DNA of 64,000 bases from Gnetum montanum (Eukaryota; Streptophyta; Gnetopsida; Gnetales; Gnetaceae): assembly GCA_015680685.1 (NCBI GenBank), contig MNCI01018059.1, positions 1,573,624 to 1,637,623 on the forward strand, given 5' to 3'. Below the pieces are notes generated by a model that saw only the letters and a program-made list of their open reading frames with translations, was not told where the DNA came from and did not search any database. A program made the translations under genes and the position numbers. Below, in pieces: positions 12,177-23,900 of the stretch. Positions within the stretch are counted from its first letter, which is position 1; the number at the start of each line of letters is the position of its first letter.

Positions 12177-13120
12177 AAGTGGGGATAAGAGGGGTTTACC
12201 CTTTTATCAAAAATGGAAGGCTGGAAACATTGGTATCAAGCCCTACCCAAGTTGGCTTTCCAACTACCTCTACATTGAGTATGGCAAGGGGGAAAAGAAA
12301 AAAGGGATGAGATAATGGGAATCTTACCCCTTCTATTCCAATGTTGATGATGAGAAGGCTAAAAAATCAAAGTGAAAGTTGGATTTTTCCATAGAAACTT
12401 GGTTTTTCCAGGTTGCCAATTTTCTCAACTTTGAAAACTTGGGAAGCTAACTTTCCAAAGTCTGGTAATTACTAAAAAGGCTACACCACCAACTTTAGAA
12501 GCTTGAAAAAGATTGAAATTGGCAGCAAAAAAAAAAGGGGAAAGGTTCCAATGCTGGCTTTGGGGTTGAAAAATTCACAACAATTGCTATGAAAAGCCAT
12601 CACCCAACCACTTGCAACTTCCATGCTGCAATTTTAGTCACAAGGGGGAAGGGGCAGCATTGATCTTCTAGAAGTTCTAGCTACAAAAATATGGAAAAAG
12701 GCTTTCAATTTGCAATGTTGGCTATGGGGAAGTTGGTGTTAAACCTCTCTCATGTTGAGCTTCCCAACTGCTTCTATGCTAGGTATGGCAAGGGGAAAGA
12801 AGGGGGGGGTGAGATAATGGGAATTTCACACCTCCTAACCCAATGCTAACAAGGGGGAAAGGCTGAAGAAACAAAAGTGAAAAGTTGATATTTCTCCACT
12901 AAAATTGCTTGTAGCAGGATGCCAACTTTCTTATATTGAAAAGATGGGAAGAAGCCAACTTTTGAAAAGGTTGAACCACCCACTTTTGAAACTAGATAAA
13001 TTGGCTGAAAAATTCACAACAAATGTTGTGAAATTTTAGCATCCAAACTAGGTAAAAATTCCATGCCGAGGTTTTTATTATAGGAAAGTTTTAGCAATTA
13101 AAGGGGATAAGAAAATGCAC
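12177..13120. repeat. ~500-bp tandem duplication in a retroelement leader region
   Basis: The phrase GAGATAATGGGAAT occurs at about 12,309 and 12,811, and the flanks align over several hundred bases: TATGGCAAGGGG, then CCAATG.T, GAAGGCT/AAAGGCT, AAAGTGAAA.GTT and AAAATTCACAACAA. Short internal echoes of TTCCAACTGC/TTCCAACTAC are also present. It lies between the gag relic and its presumed 5' LTR, so it is probably leader sequence of the minus-strand element. No coding potential seen. Confidence 0.65.
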
Positions 13121-14785
13121 CAAAAAATCAATGCTAACTTTAGAAATTCACAACTATTATAAAAATTTCAAAGTCCAAATACCTACCACTCCCACATTAG
13201 GTTTTGGAAGCAAAGGGTGATGAATTTCAACACTGATTGGGAGGAAAATTCGAAGGTTTTGGCTGCAAAAATCAAGAAAAAGCTTGCAAATGGAAACATT
13301 GGCAATGGAGAAGAATAGATTTGGTCACAAAATTTAGGCGAAGGTCCTCCTTCTAACACCAAGAAAAACTGTTGCGACTAAAAACCTCAGTCACTAGAAA
13401 ATCAAAGATCCTCAATGCAGCAGTTCCTCAACCCATGAATCCCCAGGGCCATCATAAAAAATGGGATTTAGGGCACCCTCACTAGCCTGAAAAATCAACC
13501 AGGAACTTACAGAATGCAAAGCATGGTGAATGAAATGCAAAACTAATAGTAGATCTAAATAATGCACAGATAACAAAAAAATGTATTTTGTACACAAAAC
13601 CCAAAACTTAAAACTTTATTGATAAAAAATAAAGAATAAGTTAAAGAAATGTGTACAAATGATGTTTGAATGAGTAGCCAAGGGAAGGTTCATTGGTGTA
13701 GGAGTTCAAAGCCCATTGAAGCTAATGCAATCTGCACCACGATCCAGGTCCTAATGCTTTTGAACCTTCCTCAACTACAATCTCAAATTTGCAATGTTAG
13801 CTATGGTGGGGGTTGAAAAGTGTGAAGAATCTAAGCTACCTAAATACTCTACACTAGGAATTGGGAATCCTAGGAGTGCAGTTTGTAGCTTTAAAATTCA
13901 CAAATCCCAAAGGTGGATTACAAGGCCACAAGGTCATAGGGTGTCTACGCTGGGTTCAAGACAATACAAGTGTGGAAACTTGTAAAAATTCTTGAGTGCT
14001 TGAGAATGCCCATGTGTAGAACTATAAACAATTTTATGTGCAAAAGTGTGTGTATGCTAATAATCTCAGATTCCAAAAAAATGTGGAACCTTGAGAGAAT
14101 TGCTAAACCTATAAATGGTTTTTTAGGCTATTTTTTATAGGTTTTAGGCCATGAATGGGATCATAAAATAGCTATGATTTGGTTGCAAATTGGTTGTAAA
14201 ATGGCTGCAAAATGGCTGTAAATTGGTTACCAAATTTAGGTGAGATGGGTGCCCAAATATCGGGGGTTACTATACATACTAAGTGCTTCCTCCCATGGCT
14301 AGTCTATTTACTATAAATAGTAACTAGGGCACACCTTCCATGCTCAAAATGAATCTTCCATGCTAAGCTTTCTACCATACTTGCTGAAGTGGTTGGTCAA
14401 CGTTGAAGTGCATGACATGTTGAAATCTAGCTATTGTGGCTTCCATGCTAGGAGATGCAATTTTCAACACTAGGGGTGAAGACTCCACACTGGGGGTAAA
14501 ACTTCCATGTTAAGGGGGGGGAGTTTTCCAAGCTATGCATGTAGTCTCCATGCTGAAGGGAGAAAGTTTTCAAAATTCTCACCCTTCCATGCTAGGGTAG
14601 GTGAGATTTTCCTCCCTGCATGTGTTTCCAGCATAGAAAAGTGTATAACCCTCATAAAACCCATTGAATTTTCTTTTTGGCATTTTGAAAGGCATTTTGA
14701 CCCTCCCAAGCCCAAATATCAACACTAGGTGACTTTTTTCACTTGGGGAATGAGGCTTTGACCACTTATGAGGCATTTTTCAATC
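13121..14785. other. Possible LTR or leader of the left element; LTR ends not resolved
   Basis: No gene. CTATAAATAG occurs at 14,321-14,330 and AATAAAG-type sequence near 13,628, but they do not fall in a clear promoter-then-poly(A) order on one strand. Between 14,337 and 14,640 the TTCCATGCT phrase recurs about six times, echoing the hairpin cores of the array at 1-1,700. That suggests the two regions belong to the same element. I could not match TG...CA ends or a primer-binding site. Confidence 0.35.
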
Positions 14786-14789
14786 CCAA

Positions 14790-15340
14790 AATTATAAAGT
14801 ATGTGAAATTGCCCATTGTGGGTTACAATCCTTGCATTTATAATGAAGTTTTACCTCGAGTTTCATGAGGTGAACGCTACATGATGAAAATTGGCTATAA
14901 CATGCAAAGTTTTGTGGTGTTTCAACAATGGCGGATATATCAATGGACAAATAGTAGCACATACAGGATAACAACTCATACATCACATGATTACTCAATC
15001 CATGGGACAATGAGAAGAAATTTCAATCCATCCTTTAAGAACATTATGCATAACCAAAGAAGCATCAACATAATAATCAAGGTTGGAAGTCTGCCATCGC
15101 GAATAGCAATAAGAAGAATCATCTTCAGCAACTTTTTGAAGACCTCTACAAATTTTGTAATCTTCAATGTTTGTCAGGTCTTTTTGTCACTTTATCATTT
15201 TGATTTCATCCACTTGAATAAAATTTTGTAACGAGGCACTCAGAGTCAATCAATAATCCCATACCTTCTTAATATTTTGTAAAGAACTTGTTCCTCCTTT
15301 TGTTCACTCAAGAACGAGTTTTCATTCAATTGTGGGGGTA
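14790..15340 (+). mobile_element. 3' internal end of a plus-strand LTR element, with polypurine tract
   Basis: The last bases before the LTR at 15,341 read GTGGGGGTA (15,332-15,340), a polypurine tract abutting the LTR. The preceding phrase ACGAGTTTTCATTCA matches the same position in the element at 20-30 kb, where the minus strand has ACAAGTTTTCATTCA then AGGGGTA then the LTR. This is therefore the truncated 3' end of an element whose body lay to the left. How far left it extends could not be determined. Confidence 0.6.
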
Positions 15341-16154
15341 TGATGAATTGTATTTTTCTTAGGCCCTGATATCAAATCCTCAATATTGGATCACATGCTA
15401 TGTTATTGGATATCCAATATCACAGGATGCATGCCTACCTATAAATACAACACTTGGACACACTATCTAGAGTAGTTTAATTCTTTTATCAATAGAGTAG
15501 TTGAACTCTTGTAGTTTTATTTTGTATTCTTAGTAAATAATTAGTGAGTGCCCGTAGTGTGAATCTAAGTTAGTTGTACGATGTCTTATTTGAGTGGCAA
15601 TGTACCTAGACACATTCCATGAACAGCAATAAGATTGAGATTGATTCTTTTTCATTGCAGCACTTTGACTTAGATTAGATTTACTTTCCATGCAATTTAT
15701 ATTCCATGTACTTAGTTAATATTTTCATTTCTATACATGTTAATGAATTGGTGGAATGAGCACAACCAGTTTCAAGCGTAAACATGTATTCACTTGGTAA
15801 TCCCAGTAGTGGATACGTGGGTTCAAGACATGTATGGAAAGCTAGGAACAGACACTCATTACCTGTAGGCTAGTTTAGACTTTACTTTCAATTATTAATT
15901 AGATTAAATAATTAATTTCTCTATTATCATTAGGAGCAGCATAAAGTCGAAACAACATCGACAATCATATGTCTCACTTTGGACTAAACCATGCGTGATA
16001 AAGCTACCACTAGTCCAAGTGGGAAGATAGTGAACTATAATCAAGGCATAACAATCTACATGCATAACTATTCCCATCCATGGAATTTGACTAGATTGTG
16101 CATGAATGCTTGTGATTCATATGGTTGGGCATATGGGGTACCCATCGCTCATCA
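15341..16154 (+). repeat. 3' LTR (814 bp) of the Athila-like family
   Basis: It begins TGATGAATTG right after the polypurine tract and ends GCTCATCA. TATAAATA at 15,440-15,447 places the transcription start only about 130 bp into the LTR. Before it lie TGATATCA, GGATATCC and related palindromes. Downstream AGCAATAAGATTGAGATTG matches the poly(A) region of the copy at 44,398. It aligns along most of its length with the LTR at 44,398-45,268. The right flank is TAACC; the partner LTR and left target copy are missing. Confidence 0.85.
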
Positions 16155-17220
16155 TAACCCTCTCATCTTTGTTGAACAAGTTTCTAATGAAGGAAATGGT
16201 ATTAGTTTCAAGAGTAATTTTTGCATTATCGACAGACCCAATGGTGATTAAATCATGAAAATCAAAGCCTTGAATAACAGAATATGCACTACTTTGATAC
16301 CAACTGAAGGAATTTCAGGTAGTGAAAGAATTTCTTAGTTATCTATACTTCCATAAAGAATCAGCTAATAAAATTTGTATTCATGGAAAGCTTAGAAAAT
16401 TTTATATTATTTAAGAAAATAAGTACTATAAAAGATATTTAAAGGTTGAGGCTATGTTATGTTCTTTCCAAGCTATTAAAAATTGCAACAATTTTGGTAA
16501 TGCAACTTGAGAGATGATAACTCAAAAATTGTTAAATGTATAATACTAAAATTTTAACTAAGCTTCCCACAAATATTATCTTTCAAATGAATTTGAGATC
16601 ACATGAGGGAGAAATAATCTAATCATTGAGTATTAGTCATTGTGGTAAAATTTCGAAACTCATAAAATTTACCAAATTGTAAAGCTAATTTCTCCCAAAT
16701 TACAATAGATTTTAAGATGAAATTTTGGTTGCATGTAGCCGTCTATCTATCTTTCAAATAAATCAAGAATCACTAAAAAATATTGTGAAATGACTAAGAT
16801 ATGATCAAAATAGTAAATGCCCCAATTTTGAATGTTCAACTTCTAAGATTGGGTAAATAATGATGAATGATGTTGATGAAGGTTGGTGAATTAATGAAAG
16901 GTTGATGAATTGATGATGAACTAGTGAAATTCTTACTAAAATTATGATGATGATTACATGATACAAATTTTTAAGAGATGGCTTGGATATATATGAGATA
17001 AGTGGGACAAATTTTACTAAAAATAATATAGTAGAGCCTCAATGACAAAATAATCTTAAAAATTATATATATGTGGATTGGGGTTAAAATAACATAACAA
17101 TTGTCCATAAATCTAAAAATTTACTATATTTTATTAAAATAAACTCTTATTAGATAATAAAAAAGAAAAAAACTATTATCTTCAACTCTAAAAGACCAAC
17201 ACAAACAATGTCATGTTTCC
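16155..17220. other. AT-rich sequence, nothing recognised
   Basis: High A+T with GATGATGAA-type short repeats at about 16,860-16,960. No open frame with recognisable similarity, no RNA gene and no clear element ends were seen. Confidence 0.5.
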
Positions 17221-17229
17221 TGACTTGAT

Positions 17230-18535
17230 GACCTCTCTAGCCCAAATTATCTTGGTTGCTTTCTCATAGGCTCCATGACAATGATTGTAGTTGGAGCAAC
17301 AATCTCCTACTTGCACTACTTCTATTGTCCTATTAAATTTACTAGGGTTTGCTACTATTGGTGGGCCTGATTAAGGTTCTACTGATGTGGTTTTCATTGC
17401 CAAAGTTGCCTTTTCTCTTTCATAGTTTGTCACCCATTTGCCTCTGTTGACTCCTTTCTCAATTGGACCACAGAGTTCACCATCTCTTTGATGGCCTCTA
17501 AAATAGCATTGCTATCTTTGATGGTTTTGATCAATTCAACATCCATTGGTTGCTTCATGTTATGTTTCCTTGTGCTTTGCTCTCCTCCTAAAGTCATTCT
17601 TATATGCTACTAATCTACGGTAGATGTTTGTTTTGATGGTGGTTCCTTTGTTGGTCTAGATTTTACTACATTGCTTGTGGTTCCATCTCATTTAGCTGGG
17701 AAATTCAATGAAATGTGCCCTTTGCACCTACAAACCCTATAGATGTTAGGGTAATTATCACAAAAGAATTCCTAGCAAAAGCATCCGCTTGGTCTTTTTA
17801 GAATGATGGAGGATGAGATTTTTGTCCCTTTCATCATTCAAACACAAACGTGTGTTGCCACACTTGAAGTCCTCTTACTATCTACAAATTGATCATCAAC
17901 ATCTTGCCAAAGGTCCCCACAATACCTTGTAGCACCCCTTTTAACCAAGACTCAATCTACAATATGGGAAATGTAGCCAAATCACCATCCATCTCTATAA
18001 ATGAACCATGACATTCATTTCTTATTACATTAAAACATGCTCAAGCCCTCATTTCTCGACCTATATAATCAATTAACCCACCTGCCTCCACTGTTGTCAT
18101 GTCCTTTGTCGATTCAAAGATGAACAACATTATCATAGATGACACTCACTTCCATCCTCATACCTTTCCAGGCTCTTTCGACCCACCTTTTCTTGTCTTT
18201 CTATGTCAACCTTTTGCCACTAAATGTGCCCACTAGTGCCCATTGAAACCTGTAGTCTTGCTCTTAGAGCACTTTAGTCGAGATGGACAACCTGGAATCC
18301 CCTAGTCCTACGAAACTATTGAAATCTTTGTTAACATCTAACTTTCTATCCTCATCGTAAAACCACCACTTTCCTTTCAAGCCTCCACAAATGTCTTCTT
18401 CAAAGTCTTTGCATTCTTGGTCTATCCTTCCATTATGTGATTCTATCCTCCTCACCACCCACTAACACCTATCAATTTCCTTCACCGCCAAAGGCCCTTG
18501 ATTTGCCTCTAGGCCATCCTTCCCTAGTAGATGTT
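17230..18535 (-). pseudogene. LINE ORF1 relic with DUF4283-like domain and zinc-knuckle remnant
   Basis: The minus-strand frame opens with a stretch at 18,458-18,264 (WWFYDEDRKLDVNKDF...) and continues as RFQWALVGTFSGKRLT, a stop, then KRWVERAWKG (about 18,256-18,160). This is the (A/V)LVG.F.GKRP...RWV...W signature of DUF4283, found in plant L1-type ORF1 and related proteins. Further on (about 17,760-17,700) RVCRCKGHISLNFP looks like a decayed CCHC zinc knuckle. A Glu/Lys-rich tail follows near 17,500. ORF1 proteins bind LINE RNA. Several stops make this nonfunctional, and no endonuclease domain is visible next to it. Confidence 0.6.
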
Positions 18536-18539
18536 ACAC

Positions 18540-19200
18540 CCACCCCCAAAATTAATATTAATAATAAGCAAAAAACAAATCAAATTATACTATATGTTTA
18601 TGTGTTTTCTACTTAGGTGTACAACCTTACAATTGATATTTTAACAAATCCAAAGAGAAAAATTAATTATTAGTAGGGAGGATGGTCCTAGTTCTAACAT
18701 GATGTACATCACTTTTAATATATATGCTTGAACTTTAAATAGGATTTGAGGTAAGAATAAAAAGAGATAGCAAAAACCCAACATATGCATCCTAAGACAT
18801 ATAGCCAAAATGATACTTTCATAGAACTTAAGCATAACATGATGGTGTCTCAAATTAGAACATCCCTTGGAATCAAATATATGATTTACAAAGCATAAAG
18901 TGTATACTTTAAATAATTGTGCAATGCCTCAGTAATCATGACGGAAAAATGATAAAGGTTTTATAATGAATAATTTTAAAAAGCAAGCTTTGAAAGTATT
19001 GGATAAGATGTAATGCCTCCATACATTGAATTACATGGAGATAGTTTATGCTCATGGAAAAGATTCTTTTACCAAATAAGCGATATATTTTTTCATCTTA
19101 GAACTTAATATTTATGTTGGGTTTTAAATTTGGAGTGGTAAACCACTTATATGAAAGTCTGGTGTTTGATGAATGTTTGATCTTAGAGAGTTATTAATAA
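18540..19200. other. AT-rich sequence, nothing recognised
   Basis: No gene, RNA or element end identified. It contains one minus-strand open stretch (18,853-18,641) of low complexity that I do not regard as coding. Confidence 0.5.
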
Positions 19201-19204
19201 AAAT

Positions 19205-20143
19205 TTAGTTCAAATAAACATTCCATTGAATTCAAATGATTGAAACCATTATTACAACAAATAAAGCTTCATGCTTGTGTCCCATCTATGATGAGGATTT
19301 GACATTGAAGCTTTCTAGAAACTAACCTCTTTCACCATCTTAATGCTTCATGCTTGTGTCCCACCTATGATGAGGATTTGACATTGACATTGACTTTCAC
19401 CATGTGGTGCTTGATGCTTTTGATGAGAATTTGACATTGAAGTTGTCTAGAAACTAACCTCTTTCACCATCTCTTAATGCTTCATTCTTGTGTCCCATCT
19501 ATGATGAGGATTTGACATTGACATTGACATCAGGATTTGACATTGACTTTCACCATCTAGTGCTTAATGCTTGTGATTAGGATTTGACAAGGATGTGAGG
19601 ATTGACATTGACTTGCTATTGTAATTCTTAAAACATATATTTTCACTATGCCCAAGTAACATTGTTTCACTGTAACCCTTCAATTCAAACTTGCAAAGGT
19701 GTTAGAAACTAAAATATAATTTAAAAACATCTCTCCCTTCTTAATTAATTATAATTTATAATCACTTTACTTATCTTTATATTACTTTAAGATAAGGTAA
19801 TTACTTGAAGGTTCAATGCTCAAGAAACATTATTTCACCATAACCCTTCAAATCAAACATGCATAGGTGTTATAAACTATAAGCTATATCCAATTGAACG
19901 ATGTCTGATTATAATTTAAAAACATCTCTCCCTTCTTAATTACTTATAATTTCACTTTACTTTCAGATAAGGTAAGGGCTTGAAGGTTCAATGCTCAACC
20001 TACCCAAAAAGATTCTTGTCAGTTGATAAACTAGTTTAGCTATGTATTTATAATATATATCTATTATTTGGCCAAGAGAATCTTATATATTTTACAAATT
20101 AATAAAATCTCAAATTGATTCATTGAGAATTAATATTCATGTT
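19205..20143. repeat. Left copy of a ~1-kb tandem duplication, with internal ~100-bp repeats
   Basis: The phrase TAATGCTTCATGCTTGTGTC and GATGAGGATTTGACATTGA recur several times at 19,260-19,560. They are followed by AAACATCTCTCCCTTC-containing sequence, itself repeated at 19,727 and 19,920. The same order recurs at 30,515-31,300. The last bases before the element are ATGTT (20,139-20,143), the target duplication of the LTR element. Confidence 0.85.
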
Positions 20144-20915
20144 TGATGAGTGGCGAGGTACCCCTACACTCAACCATACGAATATGAGCATTTCATGCAT
20201 GATCCAGTAGAACTCCAAGGACCAAGTGCTTATGCACCTTAATGGAACACTCAAGGTTAATCAATCATTATCTTCCCAAGCTTACTTGTATTGTCACGGT
20301 TGTATGGTTAAGTAAGCTTGACGTATATGATTTTTATAGCTTTTGTGTTTTTTATGTATTTTACTAATAAAGGAGAGGTAGAAGAACTAAGTGGCTAACT
20401 GACATTAACTATTCATTAACTAGTTTCTAAATGTTCCTAACACCGGTATCTGTTCCCACTTGTCGTACACATCCTAAACCAATGCAACGCTACTGGGATT
20501 ACCAAACGCTAATCGTTACTGGGTTACCAAGCACTACATGCATGCTCGAAGTAGTCATACTGAGTGTATTTAACTAAGGGGGTTGAAGGTTGAGAGAGAT
20601 ATTAATTAACTAGGAAAGAGTTAAACAATAATTAATTACTAATTAACTTAATTTATATGCTACAAGGTTTATCATAAAGTTTATCTTTATTTCCGTACAC
20701 AAAATTGTGCTCAGGTACAAATTGCTCGAATAAAGATCCGTTCACTCTATGACTCTTATTGCAGGCACACAGAAATAATTCTAACTCTGGAATGACTAAA
20801 CTGCAAGAATCTAGCTAATGGTCTAAATCTAACTCCAGGAACAAAGGGCGCCACCTCTTATTTATAGAAGATGAAGCAGGACGCGATATTGCATACGTAA
20901 TATCGCAGCTCATCA
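20144..20915 (-). repeat. LTR of the 20-30 kb element (element-3' copy)
   Basis: Ends are TGATGA and TCATCA. On the minus strand the LTR opens with a GATATT/AATATC pair. TATAAATA lies at 20,866-20,859, only about 50 bp from the LTR start, so U3 is very short. A fold-back with TCTTTATT (20,684-20,691) and AATAAAGA (20,729-20,736) follows. It is 772 bp against 771 bp for the other copy. Confidence 0.92.
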
Positions 20916-20922
20916 TACCCCT
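20916..20922 (-). other. Polypurine tract of the 20-30 kb element
   Basis: Minus-strand AGGGGTA directly precedes the LTR, the position where plus-strand DNA synthesis is primed. The same run is GTGGGGGTA before the LTR at 15,341 and GGGGGTA beside the LTR at 48,929-49,774. Confidence 0.75.
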
Positions 20923-20989
20923 ATGACTGAATGAAAACTTGTCCTCGAGTTCCTTACAAAATATTGGGAAGGTATGGGATTATTAACTT

Positions 20990-23900
20990 GAATGATACTA
21001 ATGGTGAATGGGATGACATGTGAACGGATCAACATTACAATATATGACAATATTAGTGTTCATGACTACAAAAGTGAACACTATACACAAGTGACATCCA
21101 GACTTATTTGGCAGTTGAGAGAAAAGAAAGAGAGAGAGAGAAGAAGACGTGTTGCTACCAATGCTAAGATTGAGCTTTCTGTTGTCCATCTATAATTGTG
21201 CCATCAGTCTTGTTCCTTGCACAACTTTTCCAGCACAAGTCCATCTTGAGTGTTTCCTCCAGGTCTAGTCCATTTCTAAATCCTTACCATCTGCACACAC
21301 AACACAATCACATATGAGCAAGGATAAGTAAATCACAATACAGTTGATACCTTGCCTCGTGTTGGCGATCATTTGAGACACGACTGCCAACAAGTGTCCT
21401 CGAACAGGATTTAGGTGTTTGCTGGTCTTTTGGCAACACCAAGGCCTAGATACCTCCAAATAGACTCAGTAGTTAATGTGAATATGTGTGTGTGCTGTTG
21501 CAGTGTGCGGTTGTGAAAAATGAAATGATTGGGTTGTGTGTAAAACTACAAATGACTTATGTTAAAGAGATTCAGCCAACTTTGCAAAGTACTGTGAGCT
21601 GTTGAGAGTTTGTATTTTGTTTAATTGCCTAGTCTATGCCATCTTTATAATACCTACTTGTAACAAATAAAATTTTGCAAAAACATTTGAGCACAACTCT
21701 GCGAATCTACTTCTAATTTTTCCCAGAGAAAGAGATAGTTCCACAAGAAAACTAGAAATAGAGCAAGATTCAATGGAAATAGAAAGAAGAGAAAAAGAAA
21801 GCAGATTTGTGTAAAGATCTCAAATGTTTAAACAAGGTAAAATGATACGAGTAAACACTTCGCAATAAAGCTATCCCAAATTCAATAACTACAAATTGTT
21901 CAAACTTCCAAGGCTCAAAATAAGCAATTTCTTCAAGACAATCCTACTATGCTACCCAAAAATTACTACGTAATTATCACGTACTAGACTTTATTTTGGC
22001 TAGATAATGGATGTCAACAATTACATTCAACAGAACCTTCAAAAGACTTGACAATTTCTGATTGAAATACCACGGAGATTTATTTTAAAGATAAAAGAAG
22101 CTATTCTAGTCCTATTAAAATACTAAAGATTTTCTGAACCCTCTTGACTATTGAATCGTTCAACGGCTTAACTACATGCAGAGGCTCTCTTACAACAATC
22201 TCAATAGCGATTCTTATACATTGCACAATAATAAAATTCACTACTAAAATGCTCTTAAGGCTTTCAAACACAAGCTCTTCTATGGAAAAATTTTAATATA
22301 AATTTTCTATCATGTAACAAGAACAATAAGAGCAATCTAAAAATCTCAAAATTACTTGCCAAACATGATACTATCTAAGCCACTAGCTAAATAATTTAAA
22401 CAAAATAAAAAAATCATAAGCATAACTCACAGGACTATGACAAAGAGGTTGAAATGTTGTCTTTAGCAAGTCATCTTACAAGCAATCTTTCACAATTTCT
22501 TCTTTACAAATCTTCCTTCAATACCCAAAGTGAGACCCTAAGTGTCATCCCCTCAAAAAAAATATGTCTTTCCTTCTAACCCCTGAAGCCTTTTTATAGG
22601 GTCTCATAGGTAGTTAGGTAAGTTACAAACATTTTGGGTGGTTATAACCACCATAGAGATAAAAAAGCTGTGGTTGACAAGTGTCTCATTTAGTTGCCAA
22701 GTGGCCATTCAGTTGCCAAGTGGTCACCATGGAGACAAAAAAGTTGTAGTTGACAAGTGGCCTTTTTAGTTGCCAAGTGTCTTCATGGTAATCAAAATTA
22801 AAATTAGTTACAAATATCATAGTTGTAACTATCATAGGAAGTTACAACTTCCATAGGAATAAAAGGGATAATAGCCGAATGTCTTCTTCACAGATGTTGC
22901 TATACAAAAGTCCCTTAAATCTCTTTCCTTTGTAAATAAAAACACCCCTTTTTAAAGTGGATAAGCAAAGGATGTTGAAGTAAAATAATGGGCTTAACAC
23001 ATTTTAGCAAAATGAATGATGCTGAAGCCACGTTAATGATAAACCAAATACTAACAATTGGATAGACATATTTCTCAACTGAATTTAACAAGCCAGCCCA
23101 AACTACTAACATGTTTCCAGCTGATCCATGTGAAGTGTCTATCATCAATGTTTTTGGCTTGACCATCCTTATATCTTCTCAAAACTCAGAGCTTAACGTC
23201 ACATGTAAGCAATGGATGGACGCCTATAGCAACTCCCTACTTGTCAATGCTCTGGTAGTAACACCTGCATTGCTATGAGTGATGCCATGGTAGAATCCAA
23301 CAGCAGGTTCTATTACGATTTCCATTCCATGACCAAACTGCAAGCAGTGATGACCGAATGCTAGGGTAGCGAGGTCCGTGAAAGTGGTTGTGCTAGCCCT
23401 TTTACAGAGTGCACCTATGGATTACTTTTTGCTTGCCATGGGGTGTCTTCTTCACCTGCTACTGCTAGCCTGATGCTACCGCATCTGAATCATATGTAAT
23501 TAAAGCCCATTTTCGGTACCAAGATGAAGATGGCATCAGCCATGGCATAGGCGGAGGCGGCCATGACGGAGGTAGTTGAACTAGCGCAAGAGCCAGCAGC
23601 TTATGCGATACTAATCGAACAATATAGCTTCCACATTTGTCCTTCTACAGAATTTCTTTTGCTACGCACCGCAACACCGGATCCGCCACTAGGGTTTGCA
23701 TTTGTTAGAGTTTGCACTGTCTCCAACGTGTATTGCATCTTGGAAATTTAGTTAGGGTTTTGTTAATGTAGTAGCAATTTGTAAGCTCATCTATGCTGAG
23801 GCACGGGGTGCCTGAGAAGAGTGCCACACACTCCACTCATGTTTTCTCGTTACACTCGTTCACGGTCATATCGGCCAACTCTTGTACAGATTCAATAGTG

